Source: Ciona savignyi
Lineage: Eukaryota; Chordata; Ascidiacea; Phlebobranchia; Cionidae
Direction of reading: 5' to 3'
Length of the DNA stretch: 64,000 nucleotides
Assembly: GCA_000149265.1 (NCBI GenBank)
Contig: CH000599.1
Span: 29,519 to 93,518 of the forward strand
Positions 1 to 9,655 of the stretch are shown here, in pieces (the stretch's first letter is position 1; every line of letters begins with the position of its first letter). The notes beneath the pieces were generated by a model that was given only the letters and a program-made list of their open reading frames with translations, ran no database searches and was not told the DNA's origin. Both the position numbers and the translations under genes were made by a program.

Positions 1-697
1 ACAGGATTCTTGAACTCAGCTTGAAACAACTCTATTTACGCAAGTTGTAAAACTCACAAGTACCAATGCTTTATTTGTTTACAGCCCTATATTTACAACT
101 TGCAAAGGTTCAATCGAGGTGAGAATAAATTAACGGTCGTGTTTGTAATTGAATCGATTTGTAAACGATTAATTCCGATTCTAAATGTGCAATAAAACAA
201 CACATTATAACACAGTATCTTTCTATAATTGATATCGTTTTGTTACCTTTTAAGAGTCAACCCCATTAAATAATAAATTTTCTTTTAGTAAATTCACAAG
301 CAAATAAATACAGCTGTAAGTGGTTTAAACTGAGCAAACATTATTTAATTAAAAATTGATAAAAATAACTCACAATTTGACATGAAAAACTTGGGTTTAA
401 TCCTGTAATTTAGCGGCAGCAAAATCAACTAATCCGACGAATCAAATTAACAACAACCAATTTTACTAATTATGTGTGAAAAGTATTTAAAACCCGTGAA
501 ATTTCTTGTAAAACAAATCACGGAAGTAAAATTTAGCGGAAAATCGCAGATTATTTGACGTAAACGATAAAATAAACAGTGATTTGATGAATTGTTTTAA
601 AAGACAAAAGAAACTAATTATCGGTAAAACTTATCGAAATTCTGAATGTTTAATTCGTTTCCTTTTATTTTCTATTTGACTTTCACAAGTTTATGTA

Positions 698-935
698 GTT
701 CCGATAGCCCTATCGGTAGCGCGTCGGACTATCAACCGAATGGGTGTGGCATCGAAACAACCAGGCAGCTATTGTCTATAAAATAAACAATGTTCTTAAT
801 TTGTGTCGCCTGAACCCAACGGAATAATGAATTCTAATGAATTGTAGAAACGTGTGAATCATACACAACACATTTTAATAGCTTCGGTAACCCGATGGTG
901 GGTGCGAGGTGTTCTGACGATTACCCGTACCATAC
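698..935 (+). mobile_element. tRNA-derived SINE-like element (unit 1)
   Basis: The head gatagccctatcggtagcg resembles a tRNA D-arm/A box and is followed by a degenerate B box (gcatcgaaac). The body ends in a segment (aacccgatggtgggtgcgag) whose reverse complement also appears in the SINE-rich regions near 25,760-25,925, 48,480-48,645 and 59,700-59,870. That independent dispersal in both orientations marks it as a mobile repeat. Equivalent copies sit at the same place in the other units (about 12158, 23525, 34757, 46122 and 57231). I believe tRNA-derived composite SINEs are known in Ciona, but assignment to a named family needs a repeat library. Confidence 0.5.
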
Positions 936-1629
936 AACTATTAAGTTTATTTATTTTATATCGAGGTTAGTTTCGATTATACCTGCTGCATAAGAGTCGC
1001 ATTTGATACAATACAATCGTGTTGATATCCAAGATATTATTTGATAATAAATTCTCCACGGTAAATGCATTAGAATGTTTGAACTTCAAAATAAACCAAA
1101 GATATCAAGTTAATGGGTTTGAAATTGATACATTGTTTCAACCATAAACACCATTCTCTTTAATTGTTACGTCTGACTGGTAATGGAAGACACGCTTCTT
1201 GCGTCACAAAGTCATTGTCAAGGAATTTTGTTTTTCCCGCCAAATATTGAACCATTTTATTTTGCCTTTTATTTGTGAAAATAAAAGAAATAAATCCACT
1301 TTAACTAATATTACCCGTTGAAGTTGGCAAGAAAGTCTATTTAAACGTCGCTAAATTTATTTTAATCCACGTCGTCCATTTGACCAGTTACCAGCATATT
1401 TATTCCCAGCATATCTGGCTGGTAAGTTCAAATTATTGGCGACAACTGAAACTTGTTACAACTTAAAGAATTCCATCATAAAATGAAACATTCAAGATAT
1501 TTTGTTTAAACTGAAACGAAGACATGGTTTGTACATAAGATAGCGACATATATTGATTTAATGGGCGGAGTGTGTGGAAGACAATAGTCATTGTTTCGTA
1601 TCAATTTGGTATTATCCACCGGTCAGTTA

Positions 1630-1641
1630 TGCGCATGCGCG
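1630..1641. promoter_or_regulatory. NRF1-type palindrome TGCGCATGCGCG (unit 1)
   Basis: The motif matches the NRF1 binding consensus YGCGCATGCGCR. It is preserved at the same place in units 3 (24744), 4 (35970), 5 (47343) and 6 (58449). It is altered in unit 2, beside an insertion. It opens a GC-richer block of about 450 bp with several CpGs. NRF1 sites are typical of promoters, but no transcript is demonstrated here. Confidence 0.5.
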
Positions 1642-1887
1642 TCAAACTGTCAATCAAATCATCGGTTGCCTCGCATTGAAGTCCAAATAATTGTTTTGAC
1701 AAATGACCCACAGGTGTTCGCTGATGTATAAGTGCTCAGTGTTTTAGTGGTTTACAACTGGAGTCCAATCAATCTTATATTCGCGGTGTAAAGTGTGAAA
1801 CGAGGTGATATGTCTTGACAGACGACGCCAGGTGCAATAGCAGAGAAATAGCGACGACGACGCAACACGTGATTTAAACTTTTTGAA

Positions 1888-2079
1888 ATGTGCGCCGGTA
1901 GCAAAACATGCGTCGGAAATCAAATAAAGCGATTACCTCGCGACGCGCGACTTTATTGTTACGTACACAATGACGAAAGTAATAAAATAGAAGCGCAACG
2001 AATCGGTATATTGCGCACAGCAGTACTGCGCAACCACATTCGAAGGTACACAGACGAACCAATACACGCTTGTAGTTAA
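1888..2079 (+). other. Conserved 63-codon ORF block, coding status unknown
   Basis: An ATG-started ORF (MCAGSKTCVGNQ...) recurs in all six units at 1888, 14153, 25002, 36228, 47601 and 58707. It has no recognisable domain. Its 3' end varies: it stops at HACS in units 1 and 3, runs on in units 2, 4 and 5, and is frame-shifted in unit 6. The reverse strand is open too. The core DNA conservation could equally reflect a regulatory element or a non-coding exon. I do not call it a gene. Confidence 0.3.
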
Positions 2080-2372
2080 TAGTGTGATACTCAAGACAAT
2101 CCACTTTACTTTGGCCCAATATACGAGTTGCTGATATATTAGAACTAGTAACAAAAATATTAATGGATAAATTTAGTTATCTTTATGAAAGAAGGGTTAT
2201 TTTTGAGAATAATAAAACAAATTAATATTTTAACATTTTTAGTTGTAATTTGACGCTTATTCCAAATTCTTATTTAACTTTTTTTTTAACTTTATATTTT
2301 GAAAACCTTCACATTTGGTCAGAGCACCAAACAATGAAATACTGAGAAGCGACAATAGATGAGACAATTGCA

Positions 2373-2440
2373 TGACGAAGCAAGTTATGACGAAGCAAGT
2401 TATGACGAAGCAAGTTATGACGAAGCAAGTTATGACGAAA
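2373..2440. repeat. 15-bp tandem repeat TGACGAAGCAAGTTA (unit 1, 4 full copies)
   Basis: There are four perfect 15-bp units at 2373-2432, then a partial one that runs into tgacgaaataacg. Units 3 and 5 have three full copies each, with one tgacaaag variant. Unit 4 has only the trailing partial copy, and units 2 and 6 have none. Copy number therefore varies between array units. Confidence 0.9.
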
Positions 2441-2552
2441 TAACGAGGAACTAATTGAAATATTGTTTCGTTGTTCCATTCTATACCCAGAGTACGATTG
2501 TTTTGATATTTTTAATCCTATAATAAAATAAATATATAAATAAACTACTTGG

Positions 2553-2757
2553 CTGAGTTTAGAACCCATGATTTCGTATATAAAAAACGGTTTATGAATC
2601 GGTCACTTTAACCATTCGGCCATGCAATTGTACTCGAGTAATGTATTTATTTTATTACGTTGCTCAGTTTCGAAGCCATGATGCCTCTTTATCGTTTGTA
2701 ATTACAATTCGGTATATTTGTCGGTCACGTTACGTTAACCATTCGGCTACACGATCG
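2553..2757 (-). mobile_element. Two tRNA-like SINE fragments in tandem (unit 1)
   Basis: Read on the minus strand, each fragment has an A-box-like tggccgaatggttaa (at about 2610-2625 and 2735-2750). It is followed about 65-80 bp later by a B-box-like gggttctaaact or ggcttcgaaact. A tRNA-Leu/Ser-like promoter with stretched A-B spacing is the simplest reading. Related pieces occur at about 3355-3450, 14860-14960, 26460-26555, 36890-36955, 48262-48335, 49148-49250 and 59345-59550. Confidence 0.5.
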
Positions 2758-3212
2758 TACAACTCGTTTTGGTTTTATAGAGGAGCCACTACGAGCTCAA
2801 GAGCGACATGGTGCGGTCGGATCGGGAGAGATAGACTGCAAGTGTTTAACCAGGATATTCATGTTTATCCTCGTGAATGTGAAAACCAAGAGGTTAGCAC
2901 ACAATGTCCGCAAAGTGCTTTGCCCAAGAACACAACCGAGGGGTAAGCAGCCGGATTCGATTGGATGATGCGTTCGAAGAGATTGAATAAAAACAAACCA
3001 AACGAACCCTTTAACAAACAGTCCGTGTGTTTAAGTTTGTGAGGTAAATATTTACCCTGTATATGTTGTCCCATACACGGACATGTAGAGTTGTATACAC
3101 TCCATGTATGCGGAGATATGTCAACAAAATCAAATATCCCTGTCTCACACATTGAACTACAACACCGACTTTGCGCATGCAGCAAGTTATCCGACAATAA
3201 TCCTACGTGGGT

Positions 3213-3262
3213 CCCAACATGGGAATTACCCCAACATGGGATTACCCCAACGTGGGAATGAT
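3213..3262. repeat. 17-bp tandem repeat CCAACATGGGGATTACC (unit 1, about 3 copies)
   Basis: There are three imperfect units of a 16-17-bp motif. The homologous place has five copies in unit 3 (26285-26366), four in unit 4 (37579-37642) and four in unit 5 (48991-49053). It is missing in units 2 and 6. Confidence 0.88.
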
Positions 3263-3354
3263 GCTCCACCAAACCTTCAGTCCAGTAGTAATATGTCCGA
3301 TTCGAATTAAACATCAAGATATTCAGAATCATTTTCATTTATTTATTTTTTATC

Positions 3355-3450
3355 GGTCGAAGTTTCGAACCCATGTTGGATTCGCCCCAAAGTTATTAAA
3401 CGGAATTGTTATTTGTATCGGTGGCGTTAACCACTCAACCACACGATCGT
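3355..3450 (-). mobile_element. tRNA-like SINE fragment next to FoxB 3' end (unit 1)
   Basis: On the minus strand there is a B-box-like gggttcgaaact near 3363-3374 and an A-box-like segment (gtggttaacgcc) near 3420-3440. The same fragment flanks FoxB in units 2-5 (about 14864, 26460, 37738 and 49148), so it was present in the ancestral repeat unit. Confidence 0.5.
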
Positions 3451-3609
3451 GCATTCATATATAGATGGAAGATTGAAGGCGATAAATCGGTCACATACCC
3501 TCGTGTCCACTGTCGGGTTACACGTGTTGATATTGCGAAGACGTTTTAGTTCCAATTAAATTTAATCAGCCGCTGCAACATAATTTGAAATGTCTACGGT
3601 GAAAATCAA

Positions 3610-4821
3610 TTATTTTATTTCGTTCACAAATTCTTTATTTTTCCAACCAAAATGAACACCGGACTCAATAGCGCAACCTGACGGCGGAGAAAATGTGTCA
3701 AAAATACAATTGTCAACAATGTTGGGATATATGGAGTGCGACATCGTGTGGAGGGAAAACTGGGGAGGGGGTTGGGTGGATGGTGGGGGGTCGGTGGGTT
3801 TGGGGGTGGAGGTCCGGGGAATCCCCATGGGTGAATCAGGGGACGATTTTGGGGGAATCACCTTCGGGAAGGCATCGAGCATTCGNNNNNNNNNNNNNNN
3901 NNNNNNNNNNNNNNNNNNNNNNNNNNNNNNNNNNNNNNNNNNNNNNNNNNNNNNNNNNNNNNNNNNNNNNNNNNNNNNNNNNNNNTCGTCGCTAGATGGC
4001 GACACGGAGGAGGATCTCTCGATTTCCTTCGAGTCGGTTGGGTGGGGTTGGTGTGGGGTGAACGGGGGAATCCCGGGAACCGAGGTAAACATCGAATATT
4101 TGACGTCACTTCCAGGGTTTATGACGTCACCAGCCGCCATTTTGTTCATCGCGTTCCGGAAACCAGTCATTGCAGACCGGAAGTACGCGACCGCGGCCGC
4201 CGTCATTTCCGGGTTCTGGAAAACCGGGAAGTTTGGAAGGAAGTGGGGGTTGACTGGGTGACCCACCACCCCTGGTTTCATTGGGGGGTATCTCGGAGTG
4301 GGGAAAGTACCGAAACGGGGTTGGTGTGAGAGAAACTGCTGGTGCGCTTGGTAGATTCGGTTTCTCTCAATTTGTGTTTCGCCGATGATGTTAAGTCCGA
4401 TCTCCTTCCCATAATTATGACTCATATGTTGGTAGTGTGACATCATAGAAGGGTTGACGCCATCTTGGATCCCAGATTGAGGGAAGTCGGTCTTGAATCT
4501 CTTGCGTCGTCGGAGGAAACTCCCGTTCTCGAACATTTCCCCGCAGGTCGGATGAAGCCCCCACAGACTCCCCTTGCCCGGCTGGTCGCCTCTTCGCGGG
4601 ATCTTCACGAAACAATCGTTGAATGAGAGGTTGTGACGTAATGAGTTCTGCCATCGCTGCGTGTTAGCGCGGTAGAATGGGAATCTGTCCATGATGTAGC
4701 GGTATATCTCCGAGAGACTCATCATTTTGTTCGGGGAGGATTGGATTGCCATGGCTGTGAGAGCGATGTAGGAATATGGAGGTTTCTGCTCTCCGTATGA
4801 GTCTCTTCCTGGCCGCGGCAT
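3610..4821 (-). CDS. FOXB: FoxB-type forkhead transcription factor, copy 1 (assembly gap inside)
   Basis: A sequence-specific nuclear DNA-binding protein of the forkhead family. The ATG at 4821 starts [21 protein letters not shown], which matches the FoxB N-terminus. The forkhead domain spans residues 13-110: [14 protein letters not shown], recognition helix [15 protein letters not shown] (57-71), and wing 2 ending [12 protein letters not shown], which also serves as a basic nuclear signal. FoxB was chosen over other Fox classes because the domain starts only about 12 residues from the N-terminus and because of the DQPGKGS and [17 protein letters not shown] signatures. Positions 3886-3985 are 100 Ns. 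Copy 5 has 220 bp at the same place, so the real product should be 443 aa, not 403. The missing part would include the eh1-like motif. No intron is seen in the coding region. Confidence 0.9.
   Translation of the reverse strand: MPRPGRDSYGEQKPPYSYIALTAMAIQSSPNKMMSLSEIYRYIMDRFPFYRANTQRWQNSLRHNLSFNDCFVKIPRRGDQPGKGSLWGLHPTCGEMFENGSFLRRRKRFKTDFPQSGIQDGVNPSMMSHYQHMSHNYGKEIGLNIIGETQIERNRIYQAHQQFLSHQPRFGTFPTPRYPPMKPGVVGHPVNPHFLPNFPVFQNPEMTAAAVAYFRSAMTGFRNAMNKMAAGDVINPGSDVKYSMFTSVPGIPPFTPHQPHPTDSKEIERSSSVSPSSDXXXXXXXXXXXXXXXXXXXXXXXXXXXXXXXXXXRMLDAFPKVIPPKSSPDSPMGIPRTSTPKPTDPPPSTQPPPQFSLHTMSHSIYPNIVDNCIFDTFSPPSGCAIESGVHFGWKNKEFVNEIK
3886..3985. other. Assembly gap (100 N) inside FoxB copy 1
   Basis: A run of exactly 100 N is the conventional placeholder for a gap of unknown size. 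The bases on either side (attcg and tcgtcgctag) are 220 bp apart in copy 5 (49688-49907). The difference of 120 bp is a multiple of three, so the reading frame survives. Because the gap sits inside a repeat, the join could also hide missing array units. Confidence 0.97.
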
Positions 4822-5710
4822 CTTCGGGAACGATTCTTACAAGTTTTCACAACAAAATTAAGTCAATTTCTGTAACGGAAAATAATTGTTAGAAAATCGG
4901 TTTGATGTTGTGTTTTATAATCTTTACAGCGGACGAACAATATAAGTAGGCTGGTAACGAAATATACAAAACTAAAACTAAATTTAGATATTAAAATTTT
5001 GGTTTTATTATAATTGAAGGTAATAAACATATATGGAGAAGTTTCGAGTCAAAATTAATATGTCTGATTAAAAATAAATCACTAAACTGTTTTAATTCTG
5101 CAATTTTCAAGCTAAGACACTTCTGACTGATTTCACTTTCAAAATGGCGACCCATTGTTGAAACGGCCAAAGACAAAACTTCAACGTTTCCAACTTTCAA
5201 CAATTAGCTTTCAATCCAGCAATTAATAGTTCGACTTTCCCACGCCATATTGCTTTGATCAGCTATTTCCCCATTCACAAATACTCGCCAACTTTTATAG
5301 AATAGAACTGGTGATTTCGAATGAATGAAAAATAAACCTGTCTCGAGTCTCGATGAAAGAATCTTTCAACTTGGGTGATTACTTAAACATATTTGCTTAA
5401 ATTGTTTCTAAATATTCAACTTAATAACCTGGACCTTTCCTAACAAAATGAATTCCGTCGCAAACTTATTGCTTAACCATGTTCACCAACTGCGTCTAAA
5501 GATGAATTTCTTCCCATTCATACAAGATTCGCTGACCGATAAAACAATTATTCTTTTAATTTTAAAACACATTGAACATCTAATAATAAATTTCTTTGAT
5601 GGCGCATTTATCCAGGTTTTACTGACCGAAAAGCAAATTATACTTTCCGTTTCGAATCCGACTTCTATTCGAGCAACCAACCAAGTGATATTCAGCACGT
5701 GCGGACAACG

Positions 5711-5718
5711 CTTATATA
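5711..5718 (-). promoter_or_regulatory. Candidate FoxB TATA box, copy 1
   Basis: The minus strand reads GCGAGTATATAAGCG, a textbook TATATAAG box 890 bp upstream of the FoxB ATG. All five copies keep it: 5711, 17207, 28941, 40211 and 51624. A CACGTG E-box lies just downstream and a TGACGTAG site just upstream on the same fragment. A start site near 5680 would give a 5' UTR of about 860 nt, or a shorter one if an intron ends at the acceptor next to 4870. I could not identify a matching donor. Confidence 0.45.
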
Positions 5719-6499
5719 CTCGCGCCTTTTTCTTTTTTCCTCACTCGGATGATGACGTAGGGAGGCCAAAGCAAAGGTTTGCGTCAGCCCAGCTGGTAGA
5801 AATCAACGAAACATCGATTTTTACGCGAAAACAACAAGTTTCTATTATTTAATGACGTATGTATGACGTTGTTTGATAAATAAGCATGTTGTGAAGCATG
5901 TGTTTTGTTTGATTGTTGCGTCACAACCAAAGATTTGAGGTTTAGCTGCCACGACTAATGATACCGAAAGTAATTCAATGATTGGATTTAAGATGAGTTT
6001 TAACGACTGTCGTTTTGCCGATTTTTCCCGCTTTCTAATTTTTCACCGAAGGTCCTGCTTCGTGTTTTCATCGTGGAAACAAAAAATGGAAAATTCTCTT
6101 CATTCTTCGATCCAGAACATCTTTACTTGAGAATTTATATGTAAATTGACTTATTTAAAAAATAGGTTTAAAACCGTGTTTGTAGCATCTAACAAAATGG
6201 TCTGTTTCAACAATTATTTGGAATTTACGATTTTATTTTACTTCGAATTATTTAAAAACTGTACTCCATATCTGTCTATAAAATATAAACTTTCTATTAA
6301 TTATTCGCTAAATTTTTTTTCTAAAAAATTCCCTTTTTATATGTGTAATGTAATTAGCTTATGAAAATAAATAATTAATATCTTTCTAGTTTGGTTTAAA
6401 ATAAATAGTTTGTTGATTAATATTTTAACTTTTATAGTTTTTTTATAAATCAAGCAAAAAATTGTTTGTTTAAAAAAAACTTTTTTTTCTCGGAATATT

Positions 6500-6830
6500 T
6501 TACATCGCTGATCAATCAAGCATGACAAATCACGTGACCTTTGTACGTCATCGCTTGATTAATTGGACAAATAAAGTGAAATTTCAATTAAAACAGAATC
6601 AGTTTCGTCGAGAGCAGCTGCGCTTTCACTCTGTTGGATGTTTATGACGTCACAATGCATTTACGCGCTTCAGGTTTGTTTGGTTATTACGTCACAATTG
6701 ACCTCGCGCGACGCTATTGTTAGCAGGTGTAGCAATTAAGAATAAATTTAGTTTAATTGAAGAATTAATGAGTTGGTATTTAACCAGGCACACGTGGTTG
6801 GGCATTATGGAGGGTTCGGTTTACTACGGA
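6500..6830. promoter_or_regulatory. Conserved non-coding block B (upstream of FoxB)
   Basis: This block is kept nearly unchanged in units 2-5 (about 18000-18340, 29645-29985, 40960-41285 and 52395-52735), between AT-rich stretches that diverge freely. It contains a CACGTG E-box within aatcacgtgacc, a cagctg E-box, TGACGTCACAA and TTACGTCACAA. This fits an enhancer or proximal regulatory element of FoxB. The conservation itself is seen; the function is inferred. Confidence 0.4.
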
Positions 6831-7299
6831 GATATGATAAATATTTGCTTAAATAAACATTTCGATATAAAATTTAAATAAATATCGCAAAAACTTTAAT
6901 TAATAAATAGTTTTTACGTTGCGATTTCCAATTATTAATATAATCGGCAAGATTAAGGAAATAATTTGTATATTTATATTTCGTGATAATTTATGTACAA
7001 ATAGTGTTCGTTCGGATATTTGGAAATTTTTCACCGATTTATTAAACATGGATTATTGCCAAATAAACAAAATATTGCCAAATAAACAAAATATTGTCAA
7101 ATAAAATATCGGATTATTTAAACAAAATATTTGTTTAAGAGAAACCTGTTTACTTTTTAACTTCTTTTGAAGCAAAGGTCTTAAAACTTCGATCCAAAAA
7201 TATTATTTCATAAATTCACAACTATCCAGACCTGACTGTTTTAATATTTCTTAATTCTAGAAGGGGTAAACAATCTTATCCAGTGAAATTGATTTATTT

Positions 7300-7740
7300 T
7301 CTTAAAGTCACGAAAAGTCAAGTGTGTAATGTGTTCTTTCCTAACCAGCTTCATATTTAACTCGAATGTCTCATTGAATTAAGTTGAAAGATCTCCCAGT
7401 AATTGGCAATTTCTCGCTTATTTGCCTCCATTGATTGCGCGTTGGTTCTTCGCGTCGCGTTTTCGATCGTCGCGGAAGATCCACCATTGTGGGGGGTGTC
7501 CCTCAGATATTCATCCGCGCGAAGGAACTTCAATAATTACACGGTTATGAGAAAATCCAATATTTCCGACCAAAACACAAATTCGCCAACCACAACTCAA
7601 TATAATCACAAACACACAATAGATGACGTGTCCACACGGGAATCGGGGATGGGAACGACCGCTAAATCAACATTCCATCCATGGGAACCGAACAATCCGG
7701 TTTTAATTAATTGAAAGAAAACCAGGCGACAAACAGACGA
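7300..7740. promoter_or_regulatory. Conserved non-coding block C
   Basis: This region aligns well with about 18770-19190, 30410-30830, 41725-42145 and 53150-53575. It keeps an open frame of 103 codons on the plus strand with no ATG start in units 1, 3, 4 and 5. In unit 2 that frame stops after 65 codons. The predicted peptide has no recognisable domain, so I treat the block as conserved DNA rather than a gene. The cgttttcgatcgtcgcgg core is CpG-rich. Confidence 0.35.
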
Positions 7741-8136
7741 GACTAAACCCTGTGGAAGACGGCAAACCAGCATTTGTATGGGGATGTGGGATTATGTGGA
7801 TTTAGCCTTAATTTGCAAACTATCTATTCGTATAGATGGGAATCGTTAATTGGCGGTTAATCGGGTTTTATCGACAGTTTAAGTTTTCAACAAAGTTTTA
7901 GTCTTTCCGGGATTAGAGGTATCGCTTTCGGGGAAACACCGCAGAAACTTGTGCATAATGCTTAAAACAGTTGACGATAGCCATAATAAATGACCTTTAT
8001 AAGTGCGCCATGTAACCTTTAAGCCACGTCGCCCAAGTATAGCATACACCGCCAAATAACTTACGTGGCGACCTGGACATGAAACCGGGAAAGCACCTAT
8101 TATTCAAATTCCATGTTCAAAAACGGAGGGGGATTT

Positions 8137-8235
8137 GTGACGTCATACTTGATAATAATGACGTATTATTTGATATGTGGACGCGTAACTTGATATGTGT
8201 GACGTAATACTTGATATATGTGACGCAACATATAG
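8137..8235. repeat. CRE-like repeat TGACGTAATACTTGATAT (unit 1, about 5 copies)
   Basis: Five degenerate copies of a motif of about 20 bp. The cores are tgacgtca, tgacgtat, ggacgcgt, tgacgtaa and tgacgcaa, each followed by a tttgatat/cttgatat-type tail. The homologous place has three copies in unit 2 (19631-19690), two in unit 3 (31181-31219), three in unit 4 (42597-42656) and five in unit 5 (53980-54080). The cores resemble ATF/CREB-type sites, so site number may differ between FoxB copies. Confidence 0.75.
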
Positions 8236-8674
8236 TATTGTTGTTACGTAACAAACGTTCAAGGCAACAATTGATTATTTTCTAGAATTTAAATATTTGA
8301 TCGAAACCACGAATTCATCGATTGGCCGCGCACTAAAATACGTCACAGTAGAGTTTATTACGACATATTGAACCTGTGCAAAGCACAATGTTGAATAACA
8401 AGAGGAATCAACGTTTGTTCGAAGAAATGAAAGCGTTGCTTGGAGTTGCGGTTCTTGTTGGTTATGACGTATTTGCGATCTATATGGGGCAGGTGGTGCG
8501 CTTATCAAGGTTGATTTGTGTACAATTATGTATGCTTGAGAATTTGGAAATTGATAAAAAGTTGGTGTTCTGATCAAGGTTTATAATTGTACTAAGTAAA
8601 TAAGAGATTTTGTAATATAGGCTACAGCTCACTAAAAGTCGCGCTTATCAAGGTTAAGTTGCGTACAATCAACC

Positions 8675-9125
8675 AACATGATAAGAAAATGTCCGATCAT
8701 CAAACAATTAATGTCATTCGGCGACTCGCGGTTGCGCATATCCCGTTTGGTTGTTTACAATCATTCAAGCAGTAGTTTCGCTAAATATCAACATCTGTTG
8801 TTTATATTCAACGGATATTTATGTTGCTCTCTACATTGCGACACCTGGCCCGACCGATCGCGATCAAAATGGCGGCGATGGAGGCGTCGTATTCCCGCGG
8901 TGACCTCTCTCGCGCCCCCTTCTCGCTTAGATCGATCAAAGAATGTCTCCGAGGTGTGAATGGCGGAACGACTGCTATTGTAAACAGAGGTAAACAAAGT
9001 CGCGTTTGTTTTATTGCCGCGTTTAATTTTCTATTGTGTTGGTCCTTGGCTATGTGCACAGGTGTCCATGCCAGCCATCTAAACCACAGACGACGCAGTT
9101 AAAACGCAACAATTGCGTTATGACT
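8675..9125. promoter_or_regulatory. Conserved block D with YY1-like motif
   Basis: CAAAATGGCGGC at 8865-8876 matches the YY1 consensus. It is perfect in all five units (8865, 20205, 31792, 43220 and 54631). A 93-codon plus-strand ORF (8821-9102) overlaps it and is open in units 1-4, but a 2-bp loss breaks it in unit 5. A donor-like cagaggtaaac follows at about 8985. The block also has an ATCAAAG-type TCF-like site. It could be a promoter with a first exon or an enhancer. Confidence 0.4.
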
Positions 9126-9394
9126 AGCAGCGATGCCATATTTGCACGGGAGGTAAGATAGCGATACCACTTATTCATATGCAGATGCGCAAAACATGCA
9201 TAACCCGGTTATAACGGGCAAATAAAACAATATTAATAATTAAGCAATTTATCCATCTGTTTCATATTAATTAAATCGCTGCCATATTCTTAAGCGCAAA
9301 TAATTCTTTAAGAATACCCCCTCTATCTTTTTAAATTTACCAAATCACTATTTTTATTAAAAAAAATTTTGAAATTTCTATTTCCCCCCCCAAA

Positions 9395-9655
9395 AAATCG
9401 ATAACACGTGACTTCACATTGGAATTGGCGATTTCATTGCAATTAAATACAAATATGGAGATCATATATAATCCCCATATAATCCGTCCCTTTAATAAAT
9501 GACACCTCATACATGTGAGTAATGTGGGCTGCTAAACCCCCCCCAAACACATGGTAGACTTAAATAATGATCATTAGAACGCGGATAATACATATCATCC
9601 TTATGTTTATCGCGTATAATGCCTCCCAAGTATTATGCCGCCCCTGGTTGCAGCC
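9395..9655. promoter_or_regulatory. Conserved non-coding block E
   Basis: Almost invariant in the five units (about 20735-21000, 32310-32575, 43745-44010 and 55150-55430). Motifs seen are CACGTG, an octamer-like atacaaat, a CArG-like ccatataatcc, and the palindrome aatgatcatt. There is no open frame worth reporting on the plus strand, and the minus-strand ORF of 61 codons looks incidental. This is a good candidate cis-regulatory element. Confidence 0.4.

Larger units (their letters stand above)
1..3609. other. Unit 1 left flank (3' side of FoxB), no firm gene
   Basis: Positions 1-690 are AT-rich, conserved between units and hold no gene I can support. A tRNA-like SINE lies at about 698-935. 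A block conserved between units (1040-1545) carries an E2F-type motif TTTCCCGCC at about 1233-1243. From 1555 to 2080 there is a GC-richer block with an NRF1-type palindrome and a 63-codon ORF. Positions 2160-3500 are a patchwork of SINE-like pieces and two short tandem repeats. Positions 3500-3609 are the immediate FoxB 3' flank, nearly identical in all units. Confidence 0.7.

Noticed and set aside
698-790. Functional tRNA gene
   Set aside because: D-arm- and anticodon-like segments are visible, but no acceptor stem or proper T arm can be paired. It repeats with a SINE-type body.
2160-3500. Autonomous retrotransposon
   Set aside because: No reverse transcriptase, integrase or long terminal repeats were seen anywhere in the array; only short non-coding pieces.
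3610-4821. FoxD, FoxA or FoxG identity
   Set aside because: The domain starts about 12 residues from the N-terminus and carries the MPRPGR start and DQPGKGS...[13 protein letters not shown] signatures, which fit FoxB better.
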